Below, in pieces: positions 54,241-63,846 of a stretch of 64,000 bases of DNA. Within the stretch, counting starts at the first letter, position 1, and each line of letters opens with the position of its first letter. The translations under genes and the position numbers were made by a program. This DNA comes from Protonemura montana (Eukaryota; Arthropoda; Insecta; Plecoptera; Nemouridae), in assembly GCA_947568835.1 (NCBI GenBank), contig OX387610.1, forward strand, positions 2,535,001-2,599,000, given 5' to 3'. The notes under the pieces are model-generated. The model searched no databases and was not told the origin of the DNA. It worked only from the letters and a program-made list of their open reading frames with translations.

Positions 54241-55008
54241 CGGTGATTAACATGTAGAAAACAATAATACTAATAAGATAAGATATAAGTTAGGTTTGGG
54301 CTATTTTTTTAAATGTTAATCAAACTTTTCAAAGCTGAAATGAAACGATAATGAAAAGATCAAATTTTGTTAGACGGGGGCAGAAGGAAATAGAAATAAC
54401 TTCCAACAGCTAGGTTAACTAATTAGCATTTATTATAATAAATCAGCAGATAACTTTGCGAATGAAAGTAGAATAGATAATGTAATGCTTTTCTTTTGCA
54501 AGGTTAGGTTTGAAATGTGTGGAAGTCATGCCAAATGCTGACACATTTAAGAGAAGCAATATGTTTTAGATGTTTTGAAGAAATTATCATTTTTGGTTTA
54601 AAACTTTGTTTAAATTTAAAGGAACGCAGTGACATTTGCGACGGTTGGCATTGAAATCTGTAACGATTTTAATTTTGCTGGGTGCATAGTAGAGTACCTC
54701 TGCACTAGGCTAGCAAGGTAATTAAAACTAACCGACCGCTGGTTTTGAAGCTGCCTGGTTACATCGGGGTATGTTTACTTATGACAATACCAGTTTTATC
54801 AGGTTAGGTCTGGTGATCGGCAGACCAGTCAGTACTAGCTTGTCGGTGACAGGGATAAGAGCTACGGTATTCAGCAAAAGCATCATGGGTAAATACATTC
54901 AATCCGTACCTTAGAATATATTCAATTGTTACCAGTGTTTAACGACGCAATCAACCGAGATCCAGCTGTGTTTTTTATGTCTGAAACTGTGATATTTTCG
55001 AGATTCGT
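54241..55008. other. Unique region with a tail scrap
   Basis: AT-rich. AGTGTTTAACGACGCAATC at about 54936 resembles the 5S-element tail. No gene is recognised. Confidence 0.4.
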
Positions 55009-55250
55009 TTCTGATGTTTTACGACGCACTATTCTTACAATGGGTCTTGTGGCACGTGGTGCTTTGTCAAATGAGTCGTAGAACCTAACCTAGGATTAAA
55101 GCAAGGAATAGAAACCCGGTGCCGGCACGTAGCCTACTCCTGTCGAAGAGCACCGAGTGTGCCACCGGCTTAACGTCTCTTCCGAAGGACGGTACAACGC
55201 GAACAACAGGATTCCTCCACAAATCTATGCTGTCGAGAGGTTGATGGAGG
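55009..55250 (-). mobile_element. 5S-headed element, tail and body only, fused to the 53-bp array
   Basis: Tail (GTTTTACGACGCACTATTCT) and body (GTGCCGGCACGTAGCC, CTTCCGAAGGACGGTACAAC) end at GTCGAGAGGTTGATGGAGG, where the 53-bp array begins. The head is missing. Confidence 0.78.
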
Positions 55251-55640
55251 AAACCTGTAAACCCAATGGCAGGACGTTTAAAATTAGCGCTGTGACTGAC
55301 TAAACCTGTAAACCCAATGACAGGACGTTTAACTTTAGCGCTGTGACTCTGACTAAACCTGTAAACCCAATGACAGGACGTTTAACATTAGCGCTGTGAC
55401 TCTGACTAAACCTGTAAACCCAATGACAGGACGTTTAACATTAGCACTGTGACTCTGATTAAACCTGTAAACCCAATGGCAGGACGTTTAACATTAGCGC
55501 TGTGACTCTGACTAAACCTGTAAACCCAATGGCAGGACGTTTAACAATAGCGCTGTGACTCTGACTAAACCTGTAAACTCAATGAGAGGACGTTTAACAT
55601 TAGCGCTGTGACTCTGACTAAACCTGTAAACCCAATGGTA
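55251..55640 (+). repeat. 53-bp tandem repeat, about 7.4 copies
   Basis: The unit is AAACCTGTAAACCCAATGAC then AGGACGTTTAACATTAGCGC and TGTGACTCTGACT. The first unit is 51 bp (CTGTGACTGACT). Variants GGC/GAC after CCCAAT alternate. The array abuts the body of a 5S-headed element on its left. Confidence 0.95.
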
Positions 55641-56126
55641 CGAGCATCAGCTGTTCTCACAGAGCGTTTACCGAAAGGCGTCGCCGCGTCTTATCTCCCG
55701 ACGCCGACGCCGCGGAGCGTCGTAATCCACGGGTGTCGTTCCAACCCCTGTTGATTCGACGGTGCCTGTCGTGAGTGGAGGGGGGGTGGAGGGGGGGGGG
55801 GGGGGGGGGAAGGGGAAGTGGTGGGAGGTGACGTCACGCTGGGAATGCGTTCAGAGGAAATCGGTTTCCTGAGTGACTACGGGGACATTGTTAGTAGTAA
55901 ACAGTGGCGGATCGCGTCCCTGGTTTGGAACGCTTGACATGAGACTTAAAACTATAGAAACTGCGATAATGTCCAGTCAATTGTGTTCGTCATCCAACTT
56001 GATCCTATCTCGGTTCCAACTGAATTTACACACTCACGGTAAATTATTGTTTCCAAGACTTCAGTTTTTTTTGTGAATAATATTTTGTTACTATTGTAAA
56101 AATGGTAAGGAAGCTAAAGATATAGA
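55641..56126. other. Unique region with CpG-rich block and long G tract
   Basis: CpG-rich sequence at about 55670-55760, a G-rich tract at 55778-55820 and TGACGTCA at 55829-55836. No exon is recognised. Confidence 0.45.
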
Positions 56127-56743
56127 ACCGTACGGTTTGTCGTGTTGGAAACACCAGTTCTCGTTTGATCACCGAAGTTAAGCAACACTACACTGGGTCA
56201 GGTATTGGATGGGTGACCAACATACACATGACAAGTTCTGTTCGGGAGAGAGGTTGGAGGGATGAAAGTTAAGCAACACTTTGCTGGGTCGGGTATTGAA
56301 TGGGTGACCATCATACACATGACCAGTTCTGTTCGGGAGAGAGGTTGGAGGCATAAAAGTTAAGCAACACTGCGCTGGGTCAGGTATTGAATGGGTGACC
56401 ATCTTACACATGACCAGTTCTGTTCGGGAGAGAGGCTGGAAGGATGAAAGTTAGTACAGCAACTTCACTCGCCTTGCTTATCAACCTCTCGACAGCATGG
56501 ATTTGTGGAGGAATCCTGTTGTTCGCGTTGTACCGTCCTTCGGAAGAGACGTTAAGCCGGTAGTCCCCTTGGTCTTCGACAGGAGTAGGCTACGTGCCGG
56601 CACCGGGTTTCCTCTCCTGCATTCTTGGCTAGGTTAGGCTCATCATCATCCTCATCATCATCCACTCATTCACCGACGCCATTAGACCAGTGCCGCATGG
56701 CTAGATGTCAAAACAGTGCGTCGTTAAACACCTCAAATCAATG
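56127..56743 (+). mobile_element. 5S-headed SINE-like element, reference full-length copy
   Basis: From 5' to 3': a 5S-like head of about 95 nt (TTGGAAACACCAGTTCTCG, GATCACCGAAGTTAAGCAAC, GGATGGGTGACC), three further 91-bp linker/head units, body (CAGCAACTTCACTCGCC, TTATCAACCTCTCGACAGCA, CGTCCTTCGGAAGAGACG, GTGCCGGCACCGGGTTTCC), a (TCATCA)n-rich tail and the end CAAAACAGTGCGTCGTTAAA. The head match to invertebrate 5S rRNA is striking up to about position 97. The last 23 nt of 5S are absent. No A-rich terminus or target-site duplication is obvious. Mobility by a partner LINE is inferred. Confidence 0.9.
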
Positions 56744-57717
56744 GAAAAATGTATAGCTGAATCGGGATACGAACTCGGGACTTCCCATTAGCCGGTCGGG
56801 TAATGATTTCTTTGAGAGTTTGAGAGCTTTTGGTGTATGAGTCTCGTAGTTTTTTGTTTGATGCTTTTATTTTGAAGGTTTTTGGCCCTAAAAAGGACTT
56901 CTTCTGACTTTACGGCAGAGATTGCTCCGTCATTTTCAGATTAAGAAACCTGAAGATGCAGCCAGGTGCAACCCTGCACTGCAAAAATGTTCCAAAAGAA
57001 TTATTTTATCGATATTGAGCTGAACTATCAAATATCCCAATTGGAAAACGTGTTCCAAATGATAACGACGAGTTTAATACGATTCAAATGGAAGATTGTG
57101 TGGCTGGTTTTCATGGGTTGGTGAGGGTGGTTAGGGGGGAGGAGGGGGGGGGGGGTATATTTGTTTCTTGAGTCCACCACCCGACGCCACTGATTCACAC
57201 AATCGAAGACGAAACAGAAATTGATGACGCGCTCTAAATTTCCAACAGATTTCCATCATTTTCCTTTTCCTTTTCGTTCCAGTCGTGCGCATCTGGAAAA
57301 TATAAACGGATGTTATTGGGTGCAAGGAGAATTGAAGTAAATCTTCGGAACGCATCGAGGGGGCTGTAACTGAATTCTCTTTCCGGTTCTGCGAGCGTCG
57401 AATGTCTGTTTGTTTTCAAATGAGATACATTCCGAGGAGAAACGGAAACGAGGAACGCTTTTGAAAAGTTGTGAAAGGTTAAGACAGATTCACTTTGTAA
57501 CGGTAAAACTTGATTGATGCCGATGAGCTTCGAATTCTTGCAGATGTTTTTGAAGTCTTTTGGTTTACAATGAGATCTGCTTTTGTATCTCAGACTTATT
57601 ATTCATGAGCGGAACTGTTTCGTTTCATTTTCATTCCAAAGAACGGGGTGAACTTAACAAGGGGTTCCGCCCTTGCTGGTAGAGAGCAAAGAGGTAGGCT
57701 GTCTTAGACAGATTCAG
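56744..57717. other. Unique region with no recognised gene
   Basis: G-rich run at about 57136-57156. Overlapping minus frames near 57131-57419 have no recognised domain. Confidence 0.4.
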
Positions 57718-58393
57718 CTTAACTTCGGTGATCTCACGAGGACTGGTGTTTCCATCACGCCAAACCGTTCGGTGGTAACTTATCCAATACCTGACCCAGC
57801 GCAGTGTTGCTTAACTTCGGTGATCTCATGAGGACCGGTGTTTCCAACATGTCAAACCGCTCGGTGGTACCGAACGGTTTGGCGTGTTGGAAACACCGGT
57901 TCTCGTTAGATCACCGAAGTTAAGCAACACTGCGCTGAGTCAGGTATTTGATGGGTGACCATCATACACATGACCAGTTCTGTTCGGGAGAGAGGTTGGA
58001 GGGATGAAAGTTAAGCAACACAGCGCTGGGTCAGATATTGGATGGGTGACCATCATACACATGACCAGTTCTGTTCGGGAGAGAGGTTGGAGGGATGAAA
58101 GTTAGTACAGCAACTTCACTCGCCTTGCTTATCAACCTCTCGACAGCATGGATTTGTGGAGGAATCCTGCTGTTCGAGTTGTGCCGTCCTTCGGAAGGGA
58201 CGTGAAGCCGGTGGTCCCCTTGGTGCTCTTCGACAGGAGTAGGCTACGTGCCGGCACCGGGTTTCCCCTCCTCCCTTCGAGGCTAGGTTAGGTTCATCAT
58301 CATCCTCATCATCATCCACTCATTCACCGACTCCATTAGACCAATGCCGCATTGCCAGATGTCAAAACAGTGCGTCGTTTAATACCACAAATA
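57718..58393. mobile_element. Head-to-head pair of 5S-headed elements
   Basis: Minus-oriented 5S heads (two copies, 57718-57866) meet a plus-oriented element whose head starts at about 57870. The junction CGGTGGTACCGAACGG is a near-palindrome in which CCAAACCGC and GCGGTTTGG-type ends face each other. The plus element has two more linker units, a full body and a tail to GTGCGTCGTTTAATACC at 58393. Confidence 0.85.
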
Positions 58394-59792
58394 ATAACGA
58401 TCGGTGGTCACCCATCCAATACCTGATCTAGCGAATTGTTGCTTAACGCTGAGTGCTAAAAGCAAAGATTCTCTCCAAGTATTTTGTTCCCATTTCGGTG
58501 CCTATATTGTTTGTTACTTCTGTTTATTTCTAGCGATTACAACGTTGTATTGCTATTGCCGTTAAACTCAGCGCTAGCTAACGCCCCGTTAAGATAGACT
58601 GCCAATAAAATACAATCTTTAATCGGCGGCGACAAAGCAAAGAAAGTAATAAAATATTATCCGACATCTTTATTAGGACCGCCATAAACAGCTGGCGGCC
58701 AAGTGGGTACAAATATCTCATAAATCGCTGACAGGACCGACGCCAATTATTATGAGACGTGGTCGCCGTCGACGATCAAGCCAAGAAATGCCAAGAATTT
58801 CCAAGAAATGCACAAAACATCAGCACTTACTTGCAACTTCATTCTTATTTATCAGTTTTATGCTAATTAACCCACATTTTTACGACTGAAAAGTTTGGTT
58901 ATGTTTCATGACAGCGTTTATTAGTGGTCATTTATATCAATTGACGGCAATTCGGGACTGAAAATAATATTTTCTGAAAGCTTGAAAAAATGTTATGAAC
59001 ACTTAATTTGATGCTGCACAAAATTGTTTTTGAAATATCGGAATTTTGCAGCTATTTTATGCAAATAGTAAAGTAATACTGCTATTTTGCATTGTGCCCC
59101 AAGCAAGTCAAACGGTTTTTTTGTTTTTGAAGTTTCCCCTGCAATCTATACAAGCCCGGCAAGCAAGCGATGGTAATTAACTCTTCTGATTACGAACGTG
59201 CATGGCCGTTTAAAGTTGATTTTTAATTGCTTCTGTCATCAAAAAGACAGCGGTAATGACGTTCACTAACGTTTTAATGACTCAATCAATTTAGAATTAC
59301 TTTTAATAGACTTTTATCACGAGAAATTAATATTATCACGATGTTGAAATTGCAATTGTAATTACTTTTCAATCAATATTGCCGGACAACTTCCTGGCGA
59401 CATGGCAAGTTCCGTTGTTCTTTGTTCAAAGTGAATCGAATGACAATGTCCGGCGTCCTGGATTTATGCACGAGGTAACAGAACAAGAAGTCAACGAAGC
59501 AGTTTTACAACTAGCTAAAATGACCGACTTTACAGCCATTTAAAAAAAAGTGGTCTAAAATGGGTGAAGACCATTTGGTTTATGAAAATAACTCTTAATT
59601 GCCACAAAAATGATCGTATGGGGTTTGAATTGCAGATACTTCTGGTTTTGCCAGAGATTATACCCCCCTCCATGCTGTTGAACTTTGTTTTACTTACTAA
59701 AACCACATCGAAATTATGATTTTCTGTCACTAAAAATTCAGCAAAGGGAATATTAAACAAAAACATTTCAAAAACGCTGAACCGTTTGCTGG
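58394..59792. other. Unique region with two possible regulatory blocks
   Basis: 58403-58448 is a 5S-head scrap (GGTGGTCACCCATCCAATAC). 58610-58790 contains GCCATAAA, CAGCTG, TGACAG and CAATTATTATGA, resembling Hox/Cdx, E-box and TALE motifs. 59200-59460 has clustered TAATGA, ATCAAT and ACAAT words. No exon is recognised. Confidence 0.4.
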
Positions 59793-60035
59793 TTATCTAT
59801 CAAATTCCTGATCCAGCGCAGTGTTGCTTAACTTCGGTGATCTCACGAGGACCGGTGTTTCTAGCACGCCAAACCGTTCGGTGGTCACCCATCCAATACC
59901 TGACCCAGCGCAGTGTTGCTTAACTTCGGTGATCTCTCGAGGACCGGTGTTTCCAACACGCCAAACTGTTCGGTGGTCACCCATCCAATACCTGACCCAG
60001 CGTCGTATTACTTAACTTCATTGATCTCATGTTAT
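59793..60035 (-). mobile_element. Head-to-tail array of whole 5S-like heads (92-bp unit)
   Basis: CTTAACTTCGGTGATCTC recurs at 59827, 59919 and (diverged) 60011, exactly 92 bp apart. Each unit is the 5S-like head itself, from CCGAACGGTTTGGC to GGATGGGTGACC on the minus strand, without the CATACACATGACCAG linker. This differs from the 91-bp units elsewhere. Confidence 0.85.
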
Positions 60036-60313
60036 AAAAGCACAAACGAGCAAGGTGCAGGATTTCAAACAAGTGCAAGGCATTTTTTTCCTAAGAAAGC
60101 CATTGTTTTAACAGCGACAGAAACTGCATTTTAGAAATGAAACGATTAGGATTCCTATTGCGATGTACGCTTTTAATGTGACAATTAAACAGAATTAATT
60201 CAAACGTTTCCTTATTTCCCCTCAGAATCATCGGTATCTTCTTTATTATCTTCTCTTGTTCGATCCTTGGTTCATGTTAAACAGCTGTTTTCGTCGGCCA
60301 TTTTGCGAGTCAG
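60036..60313. other. Unique spacer
   Basis: No recognised features in 278 bp. Confidence 0.35.
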
Positions 60314-60827
60314 GACCGATTTCAGCAACACCGTTTAAAACGCTATTAAACGTCGTTCAGGTGTGATTTTAACCAGCGCAGTAATTTGCTTTAAAACAAT
60401 GATATTTTAATAATTGCAAACCAAAAAACTATGACAACACACGAAGAACAAGAATAAAATAGTTTTTAACAATGTGTTTGCTTCGAAACGGAATATTTGG
60501 TGACTTGGAAATACAGACAAAATATCAATGTGACTTCTTACTTTGACCTCCAAATGACAGTTGAAAAGTTAAACCCCATCCTTCCAGGTTCAAATATTAA
60601 ACACTGATTTGGACAGAGAGAAAATAGTGACGGCTGCTAAATTAAATTTCTTTTATGTGACAGGACAAAGCCTTCCTGAATCATCAACAAATTCAAATAC
60701 AAATTAACGTCTTTTTTGTGTTTTTATCTAAACATCATCTTTCAGATCTTTCAAAATGTTGGCTAAACGGGGAAAATCAATTTAGGATTAAGCAAGATTT
60801 AAACGGCGTTAGTGAAATCGAGCCCGA
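60314..60827. mobile_element. Hairpin-ended MITE-like element, copy 1
   Basis: The left end GACCGATTTCAGCAACACCG and the right end GGCGTTAGTGAAATCGAGCC are diverged inverted repeats. The interior from 60566 (AAAGTTAAACCCCATCC) to about 60800 matches 62113-62370. No transposase is present. It is about 514 bp if both ends belong to one element. Confidence 0.65.
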
Positions 60828-61342
60828 GTTTACTAGAACTAAGCCAGCTTTGGGCGTGGCCGTGACCCAAAGACACGGCTTTAGGTCAGACAGTCTGCAA
60901 ATTCTGCGCCCCAATACCCGAGTACATGGACTTCCAAATCGCCGTATAATGACGTCATTTGTTGCCAATTATGTCCACTTCCTGCCAGGAATTGCAATTA
61001 CTTCCGATAATTTGCAATTAGCAATCCAGATGAGCACAGGGAAATGACAGTCTGACCGGTGGCAGGTTGCAAGTTCATGCTAATATCCAATGCAAACAAC
61101 ATCTGGTTACAAAACACTGGAGGTTAGAATCTCAGCTGAAATGTTAGGTTATGTTCCTTCGATGCCTTTTTTTTCTGGGACAGCGACTGAAGTAATTAGA
61201 CTAGTACCACATTGCCAGTTGTCGAAACAGTGCGTCGTTAAACACAATCAAAAATAGAATCAAGTAGATGAGCTTAGTTTGATTAGGAAGGATTTTTATA
61301 TTTATTTTATTTAGAAGAACTATTTCTACAACTATTTCCTAA
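60828..61342. other. Unique region with a CRE and a 5S-element tail
   Basis: TGACGTCA lies at 60950-60957. A solitary 5S-element tail lies at 61194-61250 (ACCACATTGCCAGTTGTCG, ACAGTGCGTCGTTAAACACA). Confidence 0.5.
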
Positions 61343-61669
61343 CCGAACGGTTTGGCGTGTTGGAAACACTGGCTATCGTTAGATCACCGAAGTTAAGCAA
61401 CACTGCGCTGGGTCAGGAATTGGATGGGTGACCATCATACACATGGCCAGTTCTGTTTGGAAGAGAGGTTAGAGGGATGAAAGTTTAGCAACACTGCGCT
61501 GAGTCAGGTATTGGATGGGTGACCATCATACACATGACCAGTTCTGTTCGGGAGAGAGGTTGGAGGGATGAAAGTTAGTACAGCAACTTCACTCGCCTTG
61601 CTTATCAACCTCTCGACAGCATGGATTTGTGGAGAAATTCTGCTGTTCGCGTTGTACCGTCCTTCGGAA
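61343..61669 (+). mobile_element. 5S-headed element, body truncated
   Basis: Complete 5S-like head (CCGAACGGTTTGGCGTG, GATCACCGAAGTTAAGCAAC), two linker units, and the body as far as CGTCCTTCGGAAC, where unrelated sequence begins. Tail missing. Confidence 0.85.
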
Positions 61670-61749
61670 CATATGTGTCCGTCATTTCCCACTTTAGTCC
61701 CACTCCTATGCATGTTTGACAAGAAGCTGGATTGCCCCGAGCCGTACAG

Positions 61750-61865
61750 TGCTGCCCCCTGGGATGATTGAGATATTGGACCGATGCATCGATAGGTACT
61801 TGGGATGCATTCCAGATGTGCACAGAGCCGACAGAAAGTGGATTACAGAGACTGCAACTGTGTGA
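61750..61865 (+). CDS. Candidate terminal exon or pseudo-exon, unknown protein
   Basis: After an acceptor-like CCGTACAG at 61742-61749 an open frame runs from CTG CCC to a TGA at 61863-61865. The peptide (GMIEILDRCIDRYLGCIPD, then HRADRKWITETATV) has a natural-looking composition and lies outside repeats. The upstream sequence is open in two frames. No family is recognised. It may be part of an old coding insertion next to the truncated 5S element. Confidence 0.22.
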
Positions 61866-62109
61866 CGTCACGAGTGCTCGTCATGCTTTCTTGCTGACTT
61901 CAAGTGGGACTTGTGCAACGCCTTCCCTCGGAAAGAATATTCAGTTTACTTATAAACTTAATGTCGCTAGTTTAAGTGGCTCGTTAGGAAGCTAACAGTC
62001 CGTTAAGTCTGTTATTTGCTTAGCAATAGCCAATCAGAATCTGTGTTTCGATTGATAACGATCTGTTAATTAGTTAACGCGCGTGTCTCTGAAAATACCA
62101 GCACAGTTT
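61866..62109. other. Unique spacer
   Basis: A TGACGTCA overlaps its 5' edge (61863-61870). No recognised repeat. Confidence 0.35.
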
Positions 62110-62392
62110 AAAAGTTAAACCCCATCCTTCCAGGTTCAAATATTAAACACTGATTTGAACAGAGAGAAAATAGTGACGGCTGCTAAATTAAATTTATTTT
62201 TTGTGACAGGACAAAGCCTTCCTGAATCATCAACAAATTCAAATTTAAATTTACATCTTTTTTGTGTATTTATCTAAACATCCTCTTTCAAATCTTTCAA
62301 AATGTCAGCTAAACGGAGAAAATCAATTTCGGCCAAAAACCTCCGTTAAACGCTGTTTAAGCAAGATTTAAACAGCGTTGGTGAAATCGACC
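62110..62392. mobile_element. Hairpin-ended MITE-like element, copy 2
   Basis: The segment matches 60566-60827, with TTCCAGGTTCAAATATTAAA and GACAGGACAAAGCCTTCC. At its right end AACGCTGTTTAA (62349-62360) and TTAAACAGCGTT (62368-62379) form a perfect 12-bp stem around a 7-nt loop. The left third of the element is missing. Confidence 0.75.
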
Positions 62393-62735
62393 CTAAGGCA
62401 TCACATTGCAAGCAATTTTAATAATTTTTTTACGAATTTGATGATAAAGCAGTAATTGTATGTCTTTATTTGATTTATAATTATACCAGCTGCAATCTAA
62501 ACAAAGTTAAAATTGACAAACATCTACAATTTAGTAACAACGAGCTGAACAATCACAAATAACTACAAGTCAAATAAAACAACCTCAACTTGCAAGCGGC
62601 ATTAAAGACGCCTAAACCACTCGTTAAAAACCTTTGTTAAAACTTGCCCGATCGAGTTCTCGAACGAGATGTCGTAGCACAATACTAAATTGCAAAGAAA
62701 TCCCGCTCATAAAACGGAAGTCGGCCCAGTTTTGT
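62393..62735. other. Unique spacer
   Basis: AT-rich. No recognised features. Confidence 0.35.
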
Positions 62736-62985
62736 TGAAATCTTATTTAAATTACAAACGCTTGCAGTGCGCGGGGCATTTTATTATTATGAACACTATA
62801 ACCGTCTCAAAAATTGATGCCCAAACGGGAACAAAATACGAATCCAACGTCAAATTGGAGTTACTTGAGATTGACAGGTTGTGACGTGATATAGCGTCAC
62901 TAGAATCAGAGTGACTGTGAGTATTCACAGCCTCTTGGTTCTACTCCTTGGAGATCCGACATTCTCATCAAATACACTGAAACCG
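62736..62985 (+). mobile_element. tRNA-bearing family, copy lacking the tRNA
   Basis: Outer end (GAAATCTTATTTAAATTACA, GCTTGCAGTGCGCGGGG), inner CGTCTCAAAAATTGATGCCC, then a deletion that joins directly to the body in reverse orientation (CCAACGTCAAATTGG to CTTGGAGATCCGACATTCTC). The tRNA-like core is lost. Confidence 0.75.
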
Positions 62986-63141
62986 GCCCAGTTTTGTTGG
63001 CAACAATGAAAAGCAACTGCCACGTTTTGAACGCGACGAGATGAGAGGCGTTGACATGAAGTTAGAGCCGACTTAACGCCTCCCCCCCCCCCCCCCCCCT
63101 GAAAACACAGCCCTCTAACTGCGTCTTATTGTTTCTTACAG
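62986..63141. other. Short unique stretch with C18 and a splice acceptor
   Basis: C18 at 63082-63099, then CTTATTGTTTCTTACAG ending at 63141, a strong acceptor. Confidence 0.5.
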
Positions 63142-63223
63142 GTGAGCGTGTGGCGAGGACGAGGAAGGCCGTGCAATGCGGAGGACCGAACGGGGTTTTC
63201 ATTTGGGGGGCGGTGAAAAACAA
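63142..63223 (+). CDS. Candidate internal coding exon (82 bp)
   Basis: The segment lies between a strong acceptor (TTGTTTCTTACAG) and a consensus donor (CAA|GTAAGTTT). Frame 3 is open throughout and encodes ERVARTRKAVQCGGPNG followed by VFIWGAVKN. It is outside any repeat, and CpG- and G-rich unlike its surroundings. The first bases GTGAGC also make a donor, so the acceptor could instead be a recursive splice site. The family is not recognised. Confidence 0.38.
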
Positions 63224-63455
63224 GTAAGTTTTCGTGGTTCTCTCTTATGACATGAGGGGTGACGTTGCGTTCGTTTGCTTCTGTCATTTGAGCTTCTTGT
63301 GTACGACATGACATTATATCAAAATATCGGCTAAACGGGGAAAATCAATTTTGGCCTAAAGCCTCTCTTAAGCGCCGATTAAGCAAGATTTAAACGGCGT
63401 TTGGTGAAACCGGCAATAATTTATGAATAAGCTAAACCAAAATGGCACTAATTTA
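63224..63455. other. Intron-like stretch with a hairpin-element end
   Basis: Follows the GTAAGT donor. The element end at 63316-63410 is listed separately. Confidence 0.35.
63316..63410. mobile_element. Hairpin-ended element, terminal fragment
   Basis: TCGGCTAAACGGGGAAAATC, GCAAGATTTAAACGGCG and TTTGGTGAAACCGGC match the right ends of the elements at 60.8 and 62.4 kb. The rest of the element is absent. Confidence 0.7.
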
Positions 63456-63846
63456 GTGGCTATGGCTTTGGCTAAGCTATGGCTAAGCTATGGCTAAGCT
63501 ATGGCTATAGCTATGACTATGGCTATGGCTATGGCTATGGCTATGGCTATGGCTATGGCTTTGGCTATGGCTTTGGCTATGGCTAAGCTATGGCTATAGC
63601 TATGGCTATGGCTATAGCTATGGCTATGGCTATGGCTATGGCTAAGCTATGGCTAAGCTATGGCTATAGCTATGGCTATGGCTATGGCTATGGCTATGAC
63701 TATGGCTATGGCTATGGCTATGGCTATGGCTATGGCTATGGCTATGGCTATGGCTATGGCTTTGGCGTTGGCTTTGGCTACGGATATGGCTATGGCTATG
63801 GCTATGGCTTTGGCTTTGGCTTTGGCTTTGGCTATGGCTATGACCT
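63456..63846 (+). repeat. GGCTAT hexamer array, about 65 copies with interruptions
   Basis: Mostly GGCTAT with GGCTTT, GGCTAAGCTAT and ACCTAT-type variants, plus one GGCGTT. All frames are open (Met-Ala, Tyr-Gly and the reverse Ile-Ala). The GGCTTT variants are concentrated at both ends and the GGCTAAGCTAT insertions in the first half. Confidence 0.95.

Noticed and set aside
57870..57965. Functional 5S rRNA gene
   Set aside because: The first 20 nt are diverged, the last 23 nt of 5S are missing, and there is no T-run terminator. The head always joins linker, body or another head.
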